6,564 nt of DNA from JBBIJH01 sp037446075 (GTDB lineage: Bacteria > Bacteroidota > Ignavibacteria > UBA10030 > JAHEZR01). The stretch's first letter is position 1. Every line of letters begins with the position of its first letter. The stretch spans positions 1 to 6,564 of the forward strand of contig JBBIJH010000156.1 of NCBI GenBank assembly GCA_037446075.1. The letters run 5' to 3'. The notes below the pieces were generated by a model. It saw nothing but the letters and a program-made list of their open reading frames with translations, was not told the origin of the DNA and ran no database searches. The position numbers and the translations under genes were made by a program. Below, in pieces: positions 1-5,467 of this stretch.

Positions 1-71
1 GCGAGCAGGACAAGATAATACCACAGCGTGAGGGTGAAACGAATCGACTTAAGACTCTTCAGTGGATCCAT
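1..71 (-). CDS. Sensor histidine kinase, N-terminal 23 codons only (runs off the window)
   Basis: An ATG at 71-69 opens a frame that stays open to the window edge and encodes MDPLKSL followed by a hydrophobic stretch reading RFTLTLWYYLVLL. A basic residue followed by TLTLWYxLVLL is typical of the first membrane helix of sensor kinases with HAMP domains that pair with OmpR-type regulators. The start lies inside the upstream response regulator gene, overlapping its end by 23 bases in another frame, the usual regulator-kinase arrangement, which suggests translational coupling. The SD upstream is weak (AAAGAA), which fits coupling. The sensor, HAMP, dimerisation and ATPase domains all lie outside the window. 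The gene was recognised from this short peptide and its position, so the family is likely but the signal it senses is unknown. Confidence 0.7.
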   Translation of the reverse strand, partial: MDPLKSLKSIRFTLTLWYYLVLL

Positions 72-750
72 CAGAGGATTCTTTCAGAACGTAGCCGACG
101 CCGCGGACAGTATGGATGAGTTTGTCGACGAACCCATCATCGATTTTTCGACGCAGTCGGTTGATGACGACATCGACTATATTTGTGTTTGAGTCAAAGT
201 GAATATCCCAGATGTGTTCGGTGAGGATCACTCGGGAGAGAACGCGGCCTTTGTTCCTCATGAGATACTCAAGAAGTTGGAATTCCTTGTTCGTGAGCAC
301 GATCTCTTTATTCCCTCGCCAGACGCGTCGACTCGAAAGATCCATTTTCAAGTCTGCAATCGCGAGAACCGAGCTTAATTCGCTGGAGGTTGCTCTGCGG
401 ATGAGGGCGCGGATACGTGCGAGCACCTCAGAGAAAGAAAAGGGCTTCGGCAGATAATCATCCNNNNNNNNNNGGTTAAGTCCAGCAATGCGATCTTCCA
501 AATCGCTCTTTGCCGTGAGGATTAAGATCGGCGCTTTGACTCTTGCTTCTCGAATTTCTTTCAAGACTTGGAATCCATCCTTCCTTGGAAGCATAACGTC
601 GAGGACAATCGCATCATAGTCTTCGGTGCGTGCAAGGAAAGACCCCCGCTCGCCGTCAAGGGCGATATCTGCGGAGTAGGCCTCTGCTTGGAACCCTTTC
701 TTCAGGAATTGTGCAAGCCTTATGTCGTCTTCAACGATGAGAATCCGCAT
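49..750 (-). CDS. OmpR/PhoB-family two-component response regulator (CusR/CopR-like)
   Basis: DNA-binding transcription regulator of about 233 residues. Residues 1-118 form a receiver domain: start MRILIVEDD with the acidic pair D8/D9, phospho-acceptor D51 in VLDVMLP, switch threonine T79 in LILTA, and conserved K102 in KPF. Residues 125-225 form the winged-helix effector domain, with the typical LTNKEFQLLEYLM segment, a recognition-helix region NIVDVVINRLRRKI and the C-terminal wing IHTVRGVGYVL. The nearest described types are the CusR/CopR/MprA group, but the inducing signal cannot be read from sequence. I chose the ATG at 750 because the receiver begins there. An in-frame TTG at 777 would add nine residues not expected in the family. 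A run of ten N falls in the conserved loop before DDYLPKPF. The histidine kinase overlaps its 3' end. The hydrolase stop lies 58 bases upstream on the same strand with no clear terminator, so read-through from it is possible. Confidence 0.95.
   Translation of the reverse strand: MRILIVEDDIRLAQFLKKGFQAEAYSADIALDGERGSFLARTEDYDAIVLDVMLPRKDGFQVLKEIREARVKAPILILTAKSDLEDRIAGLNXXXXDDYLPKPFSFSEVLARIRALIRRATSSELSSVLAIADLKMDLSSRRVWRGNKEIVLTNKEFQLLEYLMRNKGRVLSRVILTEHIWDIHFDSNTNIVDVVINRLRRKIDDGFVDKLIHTVRGVGYVLKESSDGSTEES
464..473 (-). other. Assembly gap (10 N) inside the response regulator
   Basis: Ten unknown bases interrupt the receiver domain between GLN and DDYLPKPF. In OmpR-type receivers this loop normally reads GLD-x-G-A-DDY, with three residues between, whereas the gap leaves room for four. 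The bases on each side (C before, G after, coding sense) would fit three codons such as xGA if the true gap were seven bases. Ten and seven differ by three, so the reading frame is kept either way and the gene is intact. Confidence 0.9.
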
Positions 751-808
751 GGCCAATTCCCGTACGGTTCTCTCCAAGGGAACGGCTCAGAATGGTCGCC
801 CCCTGAAA

Positions 809-2257
809 TCACTTAATGTGTTTCTCGATCCACTCCCCAATCATCTGAAGGAGTGAAGGGGAGATGGTCTCTTCAATCTTCGCGTATTCAGTGATTGATC
901 CTGTCTCGGCTGTCTGGAACAGATGGTTCAGTCCCGGAAGTTCCTTGATGGTGTTGTCCTTGTTCCCACCTTCTTTGAGCGCTTGCTCGATCGCGGCAAG
1001 GTTCTCCTTGGCTGGAACCTGCAAGTCCTTCTCTCCATTGATCGCCAATACAGGACACGACAACTTTCTCAATGCTGGCTTTGGGTCATACGTCAGGAAG
1101 AAGCGGAACCAAGGCGAGAGCGAGTTCCTGACCTGGGCCTCGATCATCAGACTGGGGTCGCCCATGGCTTTCTTCTCTTGCTCAGGAAGTCTCTCGATCG
1201 AGGCAGAAATGATTTCACGCAATCTCTGCTTCGCCACCACAGTATCCATCTCTTCTTTGATGACGTGAAAAATTTTCTTCTGTGTCTCGCGCTCTCGTTT
1301 GATTACATCTTCACTAGCCCCCATCGCTTTGCGAAGAAGTGCCCCCTGCATGAGGAGGATTTCTTCTCCGGTCAGGCCAGTCCCAGCCATCAGGACGATG
1401 AAGGCGACGTCGTGCGATCGCGTGGCCACTATCGGCGCGATGATTCCGCCTTCGCTGTGCCCGATGAGGCCAATCTTTTTGGAGTCGATTTCTTTCCGGC
1501 TTTTCAGATACTCGATTCCTGCAAGCACGTCTTCCGCGAAGTCTTCGCTGGTGGCCCTCGATGGATCTCCGGTCGACCCACCGACACCGCGATCATCGCC
1601 ACGAAGGGTAGCGATGCCTCTGCGCGTGAGATAATCGGCGAGAACGAGAAAAGGCCGATGTCCGAAAACAGTCTCATTTCGATCCTGCGGCCCCGAGCCT
1701 GTAATGAGGATGACAGCTGGGAAAGGTGGTTTGGTGCGAGGCAACGTGAGAGTGCCAGCGAGTTTTACTCCAGCCCTCGTGTTCTCGTACGCGACTTCTT
1801 CCTCGTCATACGGATACGGTTTCTGTGGCTCCTGTGGACGTCGCACCTCGGGTGCTTTTTCCAGTCGCTTCATGTTCAGCGCGAAGGACATACCCATCTG
1901 TTTCCAATGACCAATCAGCTCTGTGCCTTCTGGGCTCAACTTCCCATCGTATGCACCGAAGATTTTCTTGATCTCAAAATGAAGCGAGTCGTCTTTGAAG
2001 ATGATCGTGTCGATGGGAATGTCCATGGCCCCTTGGTCGGGGCTGTCCATCTTTCCGACGAGAATTCCCTCAGGAGTTCTGTTGATTTTGACGATGATCC
2101 TCAAGGACATCCCAACGGTTAGTTCCCCCTGCCACGCACCTTCGATGCCTTTCGGCGTCAGCTGGTTTTGATTTCTCTCGCTGGTGAGTTGGGATGAAGT
2201 GAGTGACAAGAGCGCGATGAGGGAATAAAATGCCAACCGATGATATTCTCTTCTCAT
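809..2257 (-). CDS. Secreted alpha/beta hydrolase (esterase/peptidase-like) with N-terminal beta domain
   Basis: Predicted exported serine hydrolase of 482 residues. Residues 1-25 look like a signal peptide (MRREYHR, then a hydrophobic AFYSLIALLSL core). Residues about 41-132 form a beta-rich domain (IEGAWQGELTVG ... GHWKQMGMSFALNMKR) often seen ahead of this hydrolase type. A proline-rich charged linker (136-154) follows, then the hydrolase fold from 156 to the end. Visible active-site elements are the oxyanion-loop motif TGSGPQDRNE (about 186-195), RGDDRGVGGSTG, nucleophile S268 in GHSEGG, acid D411 in NGEKDLQVP and histidine H445 in GLNHLFQ. A helical insertion of about 90 residues between the nucleophile and the acid is probably the lid. 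The start is the ATG at 2257, because GGAGGAAA lies eight bases upstream. An ATG at 2272 would place that SD inside the gene. The substrate is unknown; ester or acyl-peptide hydrolysis is a family-level guess. Confidence 0.93.
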   Translation of the reverse strand: MRREYHRLAFYSLIALLSLTSSQLTSERNQNQLTPKGIEGAWQGELTVGMSLRIIVKINRTPEGILVGKMDSPDQGAMDIPIDTIIFKDDSLHFEIKKIFGAYDGKLSPEGTELIGHWKQMGMSFALNMKRLEKAPEVRRPQEPQKPYPYDEEEVAYENTRAGVKLAGTLTLPRTKPPFPAVILITGSGPQDRNETVFGHRPFLVLADYLTRRGIATLRGDDRGVGGSTGDPSRATSEDFAEDVLAGIEYLKSRKEIDSKKIGLIGHSEGGIIAPIVATRSHDVAFIVLMAGTGLTGEEILLMQGALLRKAMGASEDVIKRERETQKKIFHVIKEEMDTVVAKQRLREIISASIERLPEQEKKAMGDPSLMIEAQVRNSLSPWFRFFLTYDPKPALRKLSCPVLAINGEKDLQVPAKENLAAIEQALKEGGNKDNTIKELPGLNHLFQTAETGSITEYAKIEETISPSLLQMIGEWIEKHIK

Positions 2258-2288
2258 ATGGGTTTCCTCCATTGGGAGGTGCGAACAG

Positions 2289-2302
2289 AGCGTGGTAGCC
2301 TA
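2289..2302 (+). repeat. Copy A of a short direct repeat, hydrolase side
   Basis: The sequence agcgtggta-gccta matches copy B at 2609-2623 except for one extra base. It lies in the presumed untranslated leader of the hydrolase, about 30 bases upstream of its start. It may be chance or a shared regulatory site. Confidence 0.35.
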
Positions 2303-2322
2303 GAATGAGAGTTCCTTCCCTT

Positions 2323-2352
2323 ATGGTACACTTCTTGGGGGATTCTATTCAA
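2323..2352 (-). promoter_or_regulatory. Candidate housekeeping promoter of the hydrolase
   Basis: On the minus strand TTGAAT (2352-2347) and TACCAT (2328-2323) are 18 bases apart, each matching four of six positions of the -35 and -10 consensus. Transcription would begin near 2316, giving a leader of roughly 58 bases before the ATG at 2257. The match is modest. A second TTGAAA element further upstream has no good -10 partner. Confidence 0.33.
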
Positions 2353-2474
2353 CCGCTTGATTCGTGACCTGGTTGTCCATCCTTCAACAAGTCGCTGTTC
2401 AGCACCTGGGATGTCAATTACAATTTAACTGATTCTTTTCAATAAGGCGAGTCAAGTTTTCAAGGTCCTTGCGT

Positions 2475-2485
2475 AGTGAATCACT
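2475..2485. promoter_or_regulatory. 11-base perfect palindrome, possible operator
   Basis: AGTGA-A-TCACT is a perfect inverted repeat around a single central base, in the middle of the divergent intergenic region and about 90 bases upstream of the candidate promoter at 2578. It has the form of a dimeric regulator site, but the bound protein is unknown and chance occurrence is quite possible. Confidence 0.2.
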
Positions 2486-2577
2486 GACTGGCGCAAAGAT
2501 AGGTGCTCAGGCCAAAACCCGACGACCTGCGACGGCTGCTGGGTTTGTTTGAGATTAGCGTGTACGTGAAAAATTTC

Positions 2578-2606
2578 TTGATTCTAGCAAGAGCATTCCT
2601 TATGCT
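2578..2606 (+). promoter_or_regulatory. Candidate sigma-70-type promoter of the DUF1579-like gene
   Basis: TTGATT (2578-2583) and TATGCT (2601-2606) are separated by the ideal 17 bases; each hexamer matches four of six consensus positions. The predicted start near 2613 gives a leader of about 43 bases before the ATG at 2656, a normal length. It is the best promoter-like spacing in the upstream region. Confidence 0.45.
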
Positions 2607-2608
2607 TC

Positions 2609-2623
2609 AGCGTGGTAAGCCTA
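2609..2623 (+). repeat. Copy B of a short direct repeat, DUF1579 side
   Basis: The sequence agcgtggtaagccta lies in the presumed leader of the plus-strand gene and matches copy A at 2289-2302 with one inserted base. Its inner part ggta-agcc-tacc (2614-2625) could also fold into a small four-pair hairpin. Confidence 0.35.
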
Positions 2624-2655
2624 CCAATCGACCACCAAACAGAGGAGGAACCAAA

Positions 2656-3276
2656 ATGAAAAGAGCGATCTTTCTTCTTCTGGCCGTACTTACCCTTTTA
2701 GTTTTGCCTTCCCGGGCACAAGAGAAAAAGGAAGGGAAAGAGGCCGAGCCATCCATGAGTCCCCCAAAACCGCTCGAGGATGATTTCATCAACTGGATGG
2801 TAGGCGAGTGGGATGGCTGGACGCAATCGCCAATGAGCAAGAGCAAAGATTCGTACAAAGTGGAGTGGAGTCTTGACAAACAATTCGCGTTATTGCACAT
2901 CACGAGTGAGACCATCGAGATGACGCCTGCTCAAAAGAAAGATGCAGCGGAAGCGTACGGAATGTCGATGGAGGATGTAGAAAAGATGATGCAAAGAACT
3001 TACAAGGGAATGGGGCTTCTCACGCTCAATCCGATGACAAGGGAGCTGATGGGATATTGGTTCGACAACTGGCGTGGGGTCTATAAGGGCACCGGGAAGC
3101 GCGAGGGCAACAAAGAGGTGATGACATGGGAAGGACCGATGGGTACTGAGGTCCGGATAACAGAGAGGGTCAGTAACGATAAGATGGCTGTGACCTTTAG
3201 CTGGAAGTCTCCGAAAGGCCAGATGATGGAGGGAAAAAGTGAGTATACGAGGAAGAACATGAGTGAAGGATATTAA
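2656..3276 (+). CDS. Secreted DUF1579-like protein, function unknown
   Basis: A protein of 206 residues with a clear signal peptide: MKR, a hydrophobic core AIFLLLAVLTLLVL, and probable cleavage around SRA-Q or RAQ-E (residues 21-22). A charged linker (EKKEGKEAEP) follows, then a beta-rich domain from about 42 to 200. The opening FINWMVGEWDG resembles the [LI]xxxxGxW start of DUF1579 and related lipocalin-like barrels. Later repeated strand patterns support a barrel: GLLTLNPMTRELMGYWFDNW, then MTWEGPMG, VRITERVS and MAVTFSWKSPKG. A methionine- and acid-rich helical insertion occurs at 89-113. The start at 2656 follows the strong SD GAGGAGG (2642-2648); the 51 codons open upstream lack support. 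It is the only plus-strand gene, divergent from the hydrolase and convergent with the anti-sigma gene. Ligand and role are unknown. Confidence 0.88.
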   Translation: MKRAIFLLLAVLTLLVLPSRAQEKKEGKEAEPSMSPPKPLEDDFINWMVGEWDGWTQSPMSKSKDSYKVEWSLDKQFALLHITSETIEMTPAQKKDAAEAYGMSMEDVEKMMQRTYKGMGLLTLNPMTRELMGYWFDNWRGVYKGTGKREGNKEVMTWEGPMGTEVRITERVSNDKMAVTFSWKSPKGQMMEGKSEYTRKNMSEGY

Positions 3277-3313
3277 GCTGAATTATCCGCCTGATGCACA
3301 AGTGAAACCAAGA

Positions 3314-3359
3314 CGGCCTCAGTCTGCACCGCCGTATTGCATCGGGGAGGCCGAAGCCT
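3314..3359. terminator. Hairpins between convergent genes, possible bidirectional terminator
   Basis: The 105-base space between the convergent stops at 3276 and 3382 holds a seven-pair stem CGGCCTC (3314-3320) with GAGGCCG (3347-3353) around a 26-base loop. An alternative compact hairpin, AGGC-CGAA-GCCT at 3348-3359, reads on the minus strand as AGGC-TTCG-GCCT, with the stable C(UUCG)G tetraloop. The two share bases and cannot form together. Neither is followed by a T run, so intrinsic termination is not shown. Confidence 0.3.
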
Positions 3360-3381
3360 TCTGCTTACTCCCAGCTTGCTC

Positions 3382-4557
3382 CTACTGCCAGAATCTCCAC
3401 CACGGCTTCATGCCAAGATTCAAGTGCTTCTGCCATGCCTTGATCATTTCTTGATTCCCCTGCAGCATTCCTTCACGTGTGACGCCATCAGGAGGAGGAA
3501 CGAGTGCAGCGAGTCGGTCGTAGACGGTCGCACGCTCAGCAGGGGGAGTACGGAAGAAGAGATGCCATAGGGTGATCGAGTCGATGTTTCTGGCCTCAGT
3601 GAGGATGACGTGAAGTGCTCCAACTCCACCGTTTTCAAAATCAAACTTGTTGAGTGCGGCACGGAAATTCTCAGAGGCATCTTCAAGGAACGGTGTGCCA
3701 GGTCCCTGTCCAGGGCGCGTCAGGCACGTTGCGCCTGCCGGGATGATCGACTCGCGATCGCCATACTTGAGCGCTACCCAGCCTGATGTGACCTGCAGGG
3801 TTCCAGCCCCGTTTTCGTCGACGTGCAGGAGGTACTCGCACCCAAGATCCACTGCGGTTCCAGAAGGGGTCTCCACGAAAAAGAGTCGAGGGGGAGCCCA
3901 GATACTGGCCTGAATCGTTCCGTGCTCGAGTGCGAGGCGGTGGTCGGTGGGCTTGGCTTGCAGCAGACGGAGCCGCGTATTCGGTTGTACGTCCACGCTC
4001 CCTATTAGACCAACGTTCAGCTTCGCTCGGGAGGTGGCGTCCGTTTCAAGCCACTCACCGACTTTCAGTTCAGCACCGTTGCTAATCGTGCCCGTGCCGA
4101 TCTTCGGTGTGCCCTCCAAGCGAGCGACTTTCCAAGTTGCGGTTTCCTGTCTCGTGAGGATCAGCAGGACACCGGCCAGAATCGCCAGACCGATACCGGC
4201 GGGAATAAGTCTCTTCACCCAAACAGCTTGGCCTTCTCTGGGAACAGAACCGAGTAGGATTCTCTTTCGATCCGCCTTCATCACTCCGTTCTTTCTGTGT
4301 CTCAAGAGGCGTAGCCACTTCTTCTCCGGTACAGTCTCTCCAGCTATCCGACGCTCCACTCCAGGCCAAAGATCGTGCGGAGGAGAAATTTCTCGGGCCA
4401 ACGAGGCCACTTGGGAGTGCAACGCGAGCAGACGCTCAAGCTCCTGTCTGCACATTTCGCACTGATTCAGGTGTTGCTCAACTTCTTGCCGCTCAATACT
4501 CGGAAGATCATGGTCGATATAATCACTCAGTCGTGTGCGCACTTCGAGGCAGTTCAT
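3382..4557 (-). CDS. Transmembrane anti-sigma factor: zinc finger, one membrane helix, FecR domain
   Basis: A 391-residue protein that probably holds the neighbouring ECF sigma factor inactive at the inner membrane. Residues 1-40 form a putative zinc-finger anti-sigma (zf-HC2/ZAS) domain with C3 and the motif H29-x3-C33-x2-C36. A cytoplasmic basic linker runs to about 116, followed by a single membrane helix (LIPAGIGLAILAGVLLIL, 117-134). Residues about 145-285 form a FecR-type beta domain on the outer side (VDVQPNTRLRLL, FFVETPSGTAVDLGCEY, GTLQVTSGWVAL). Beyond 290 a helical extension of about 100 residues ends WWRFWQ and is longer than classic FecR proteins. Cysteines C240 and C278 lie in the exported part and might pair. 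The ATG overlaps the sigma stop as ATGA and is preceded by a very strong SD, so the two are translationally coupled. No TonB receptor gene is adjacent, unlike FecIR systems. Confidence 0.92.
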   Translation of the reverse strand: MNCLEVRTRLSDYIDHDLPSIERQEVEQHLNQCEMCRQELERLLALHSQVASLAREISPPHDLWPGVERRIAGETVPEKKWLRLLRHRKNGVMKADRKRILLGSVPREGQAVWVKRLIPAGIGLAILAGVLLILTRQETATWKVARLEGTPKIGTGTISNGAELKVGEWLETDATSRAKLNVGLIGSVDVQPNTRLRLLQAKPTDHRLALEHGTIQASIWAPPRLFFVETPSGTAVDLGCEYLLHVDENGAGTLQVTSGWVALKYGDRESIIPAGATCLTRPGQGPGTPFLEDASENFRAALNKFDFENGGVGALHVILTEARNIDSITLWHLFFRTPPAERATVYDRLAALVPPPDGVTREGMLQGNQEMIKAWQKHLNLGMKPWWRFWQ

Positions 4558-5114
4558 TTCTCCAACACCTCCTTTAAGAGCATCCGGGCTCGATGGAGCT
4601 GTGCCTTGCTCGTTCCGACGGCAAGTCCCATCAGCTCGGATATCTCCTCGTGTCGATATCCTTCAACGTCGTGAAGAACGAAAATTGCCCGGGCTTGAGG
4701 AGGGAGCCCGGCGATCGCGCTCTCGAGGTCGAGGCGAGCTCCCGGTAGCCCACTGGATTCTTCCTGATCGTACACCGAAAGATCATCGACGACCCTGACA
4801 CGGGCTTCTCTTCTTCGCTGTGATCGAAAATCCACGAGCACCACGTTGACCGCCACTTGATGAATCCAGGAGGACAAAGCACTCTCTCCTCGAAAGCTCC
4901 TGATCGTTTCCCAAACACGAACGAAGACGTCCTGCGTGAGTTCCTCTGCATGGGTCGAGTCGGCACAAATCCGGAGACAGAGTGCATAAACTCGTCCCAC
5001 GTGCTGACGGTACAGTTGCTCGAACGCCCAGCGATCTCCCTTCTGCACTCGATGGACAAGCCCAAGCTCGGCTTCGGAAATTGCAACTCGAATTTCCAGG
5101 AATCCCTCCTTCAA
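4554..5114 (-). CDS. ECF-family RNA polymerase sigma factor (RpoE/SigW-like)
   Basis: Alternative sigma factor of up to 186 residues. Region 2 spans about 31-103: FEQLYRQHVGRVYALCLRI, then AEELTQDVFVRVWETI and FRGESALSSWIHQVAVNVVLVDF, which includes the -10 recognition helix. A variable linker (104-128) follows. Region 4 spans about 130-183: LPPQARAIFVLHDVEGYRHEEISELMG and the -35-binding helix VGTSKAQLHRARMLLK. No extra domain is present, as is normal for the ECF type. Its stop overlaps the anti-sigma start by four bases, making a two-gene operon. The 5' end is uncertain. The longest frame begins with TTG at 5114, but a strong SD (AAGGAGGG, 5111-5104) lies inside that frame and points to a start further in. 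The candidates there are CTG at 5099 or ATT at 5093, and the next GTG at 5048 has no SD. A stop (TGA) closes the frame just upstream of the TTG. Confidence 0.93.
   Translation of the reverse strand: MKEGFLEIRVAISEAELGLVHRVQKGDRWAFEQLYRQHVGRVYALCLRICADSTHAEELTQDVFVRVWETIRSFRGESALSSWIHQVAVNVVLVDFRSQRRREARVRVVDDLSVYDQEESSGLPGARLDLESAIAGLPPQARAIFVLHDVEGYRHEEISELMGLAVGTSKAQLHRARMLLKEVLEK
4566..4575 (-). promoter_or_regulatory. Strong ribosome binding site of the anti-sigma gene, inside the sigma gene
   Basis: AAAGGAGGTG on the minus strand is a near-complete complement of the 16S rRNA tail, and its GGAGG lies ten bases before the anti-sigma ATG. It is embedded in the codons for LKEV near the end of the sigma factor. 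Such a strong site should keep anti-sigma at least equal to sigma. Confidence 0.75.
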
Positions 5115-5467
5115 TGCTTCTGGTCACTGTCTACAACGATATTCCTCGAGCGATGATTCCGAGGACTGTGAATAGGCGTGAATGGGGGAAACCTGAGAAC
5201 TCACTGCCTCCCATCACGTCGGAGTCTAGTCGTATGGGTGGACTTTCTCTCATCAATAGCGCAAAGATAGAGTTCGCTCTTCCACAGATCGCTCCTATGG
5301 AGCTCAACGAATCACCAACACAAGGTCGATAGAGATTTCGTGCCCGCACCGTAGGACCGGTACCGTTCATAGCACCATCAGCTTGGAAGAACACCAGCAA
5401 CTATAGCTGTAGGTCACCTTCTAGCAAATACGGCTGACGAGGAACGAACCATTTGCCCTGGTCTCAA
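5115..5467. other. Intergenic region (353 bases) upstream of the sigma operon
   Basis: No gene is supported here. Open frames on both strands begin with TTG or lack an SD and have no recognisable protein pattern. The part nearest 5115 should hold the promoter of the sigma/anti-sigma operon. The part nearest 5467 is the 3' flank of the secreted unknown protein; no T-tailed hairpin was found there. A near-palindrome ctatagctgtag occurs at 5401-5412. Confidence 0.6.
5135..5160 (-). promoter_or_regulatory. Weak candidate ECF-type autoregulatory promoter
   Basis: On the minus strand GGAAT (5160-5156) is followed after 17 bases by CGTT (5138-5135). This resembles the general ECF layout of a GGAAC-like -35 and a CGT-containing -10. 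It lies just upstream of the sigma gene, where self-activation would be expected. Transcription would start near 5128, leaving a very short leader. The fit is partial and could be chance. Confidence 0.2.

Larger units (their letters stand above)
2258..2655. other. Divergent intergenic region (398 bases)
   Basis: This region lies between the minus-strand hydrolase and the plus-strand DUF1579-like gene and holds the control signals of both. No credible gene was seen: the reading frame extending upstream of 2656 lacks an SD or coding character. It is AT-richer in the middle (about 2410-2460). It contains a candidate promoter for each flanking gene, an 11-base palindrome at 2475-2485, and a near-identical 14-15 base sequence close to each gene start (2289-2302 and 2609-2623). 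Confidence 0.7.

Noticed and set aside
923..2122. Long (399-codon) open frame on the plus strand opposite the hydrolase
   Set aside because: It is entirely antisense to a gene with clear motifs and a strong SD. Its translation has no domain, and it is most simply a by-product of the hydrolase codon usage.
2503..2655. N-terminal extension of 51 codons on the DUF1579-like protein
   Set aside because: It would bury a textbook signal peptide and place a strong SD inside the gene, and it also overlaps the best promoter candidate.
3947..4465. 172-codon plus-strand frame opposite the anti-sigma gene
   Set aside because: Shadow of the anti-sigma coding strand; serine/arginine-rich low-information translation and no SD.
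5131..5400. 89-codon minus-strand frame in the intergenic gap upstream of the sigma gene
   Set aside because: Starts with TTG without an SD, has no recognisable pattern, and covers the likely sigma promoter.
5401..5412. Near-palindrome ctatagctgtag after the secreted unknown gene
   Set aside because: Too short, has one mismatch, leaves no loop for a terminator, and no promoter is nearby to make it an operator.
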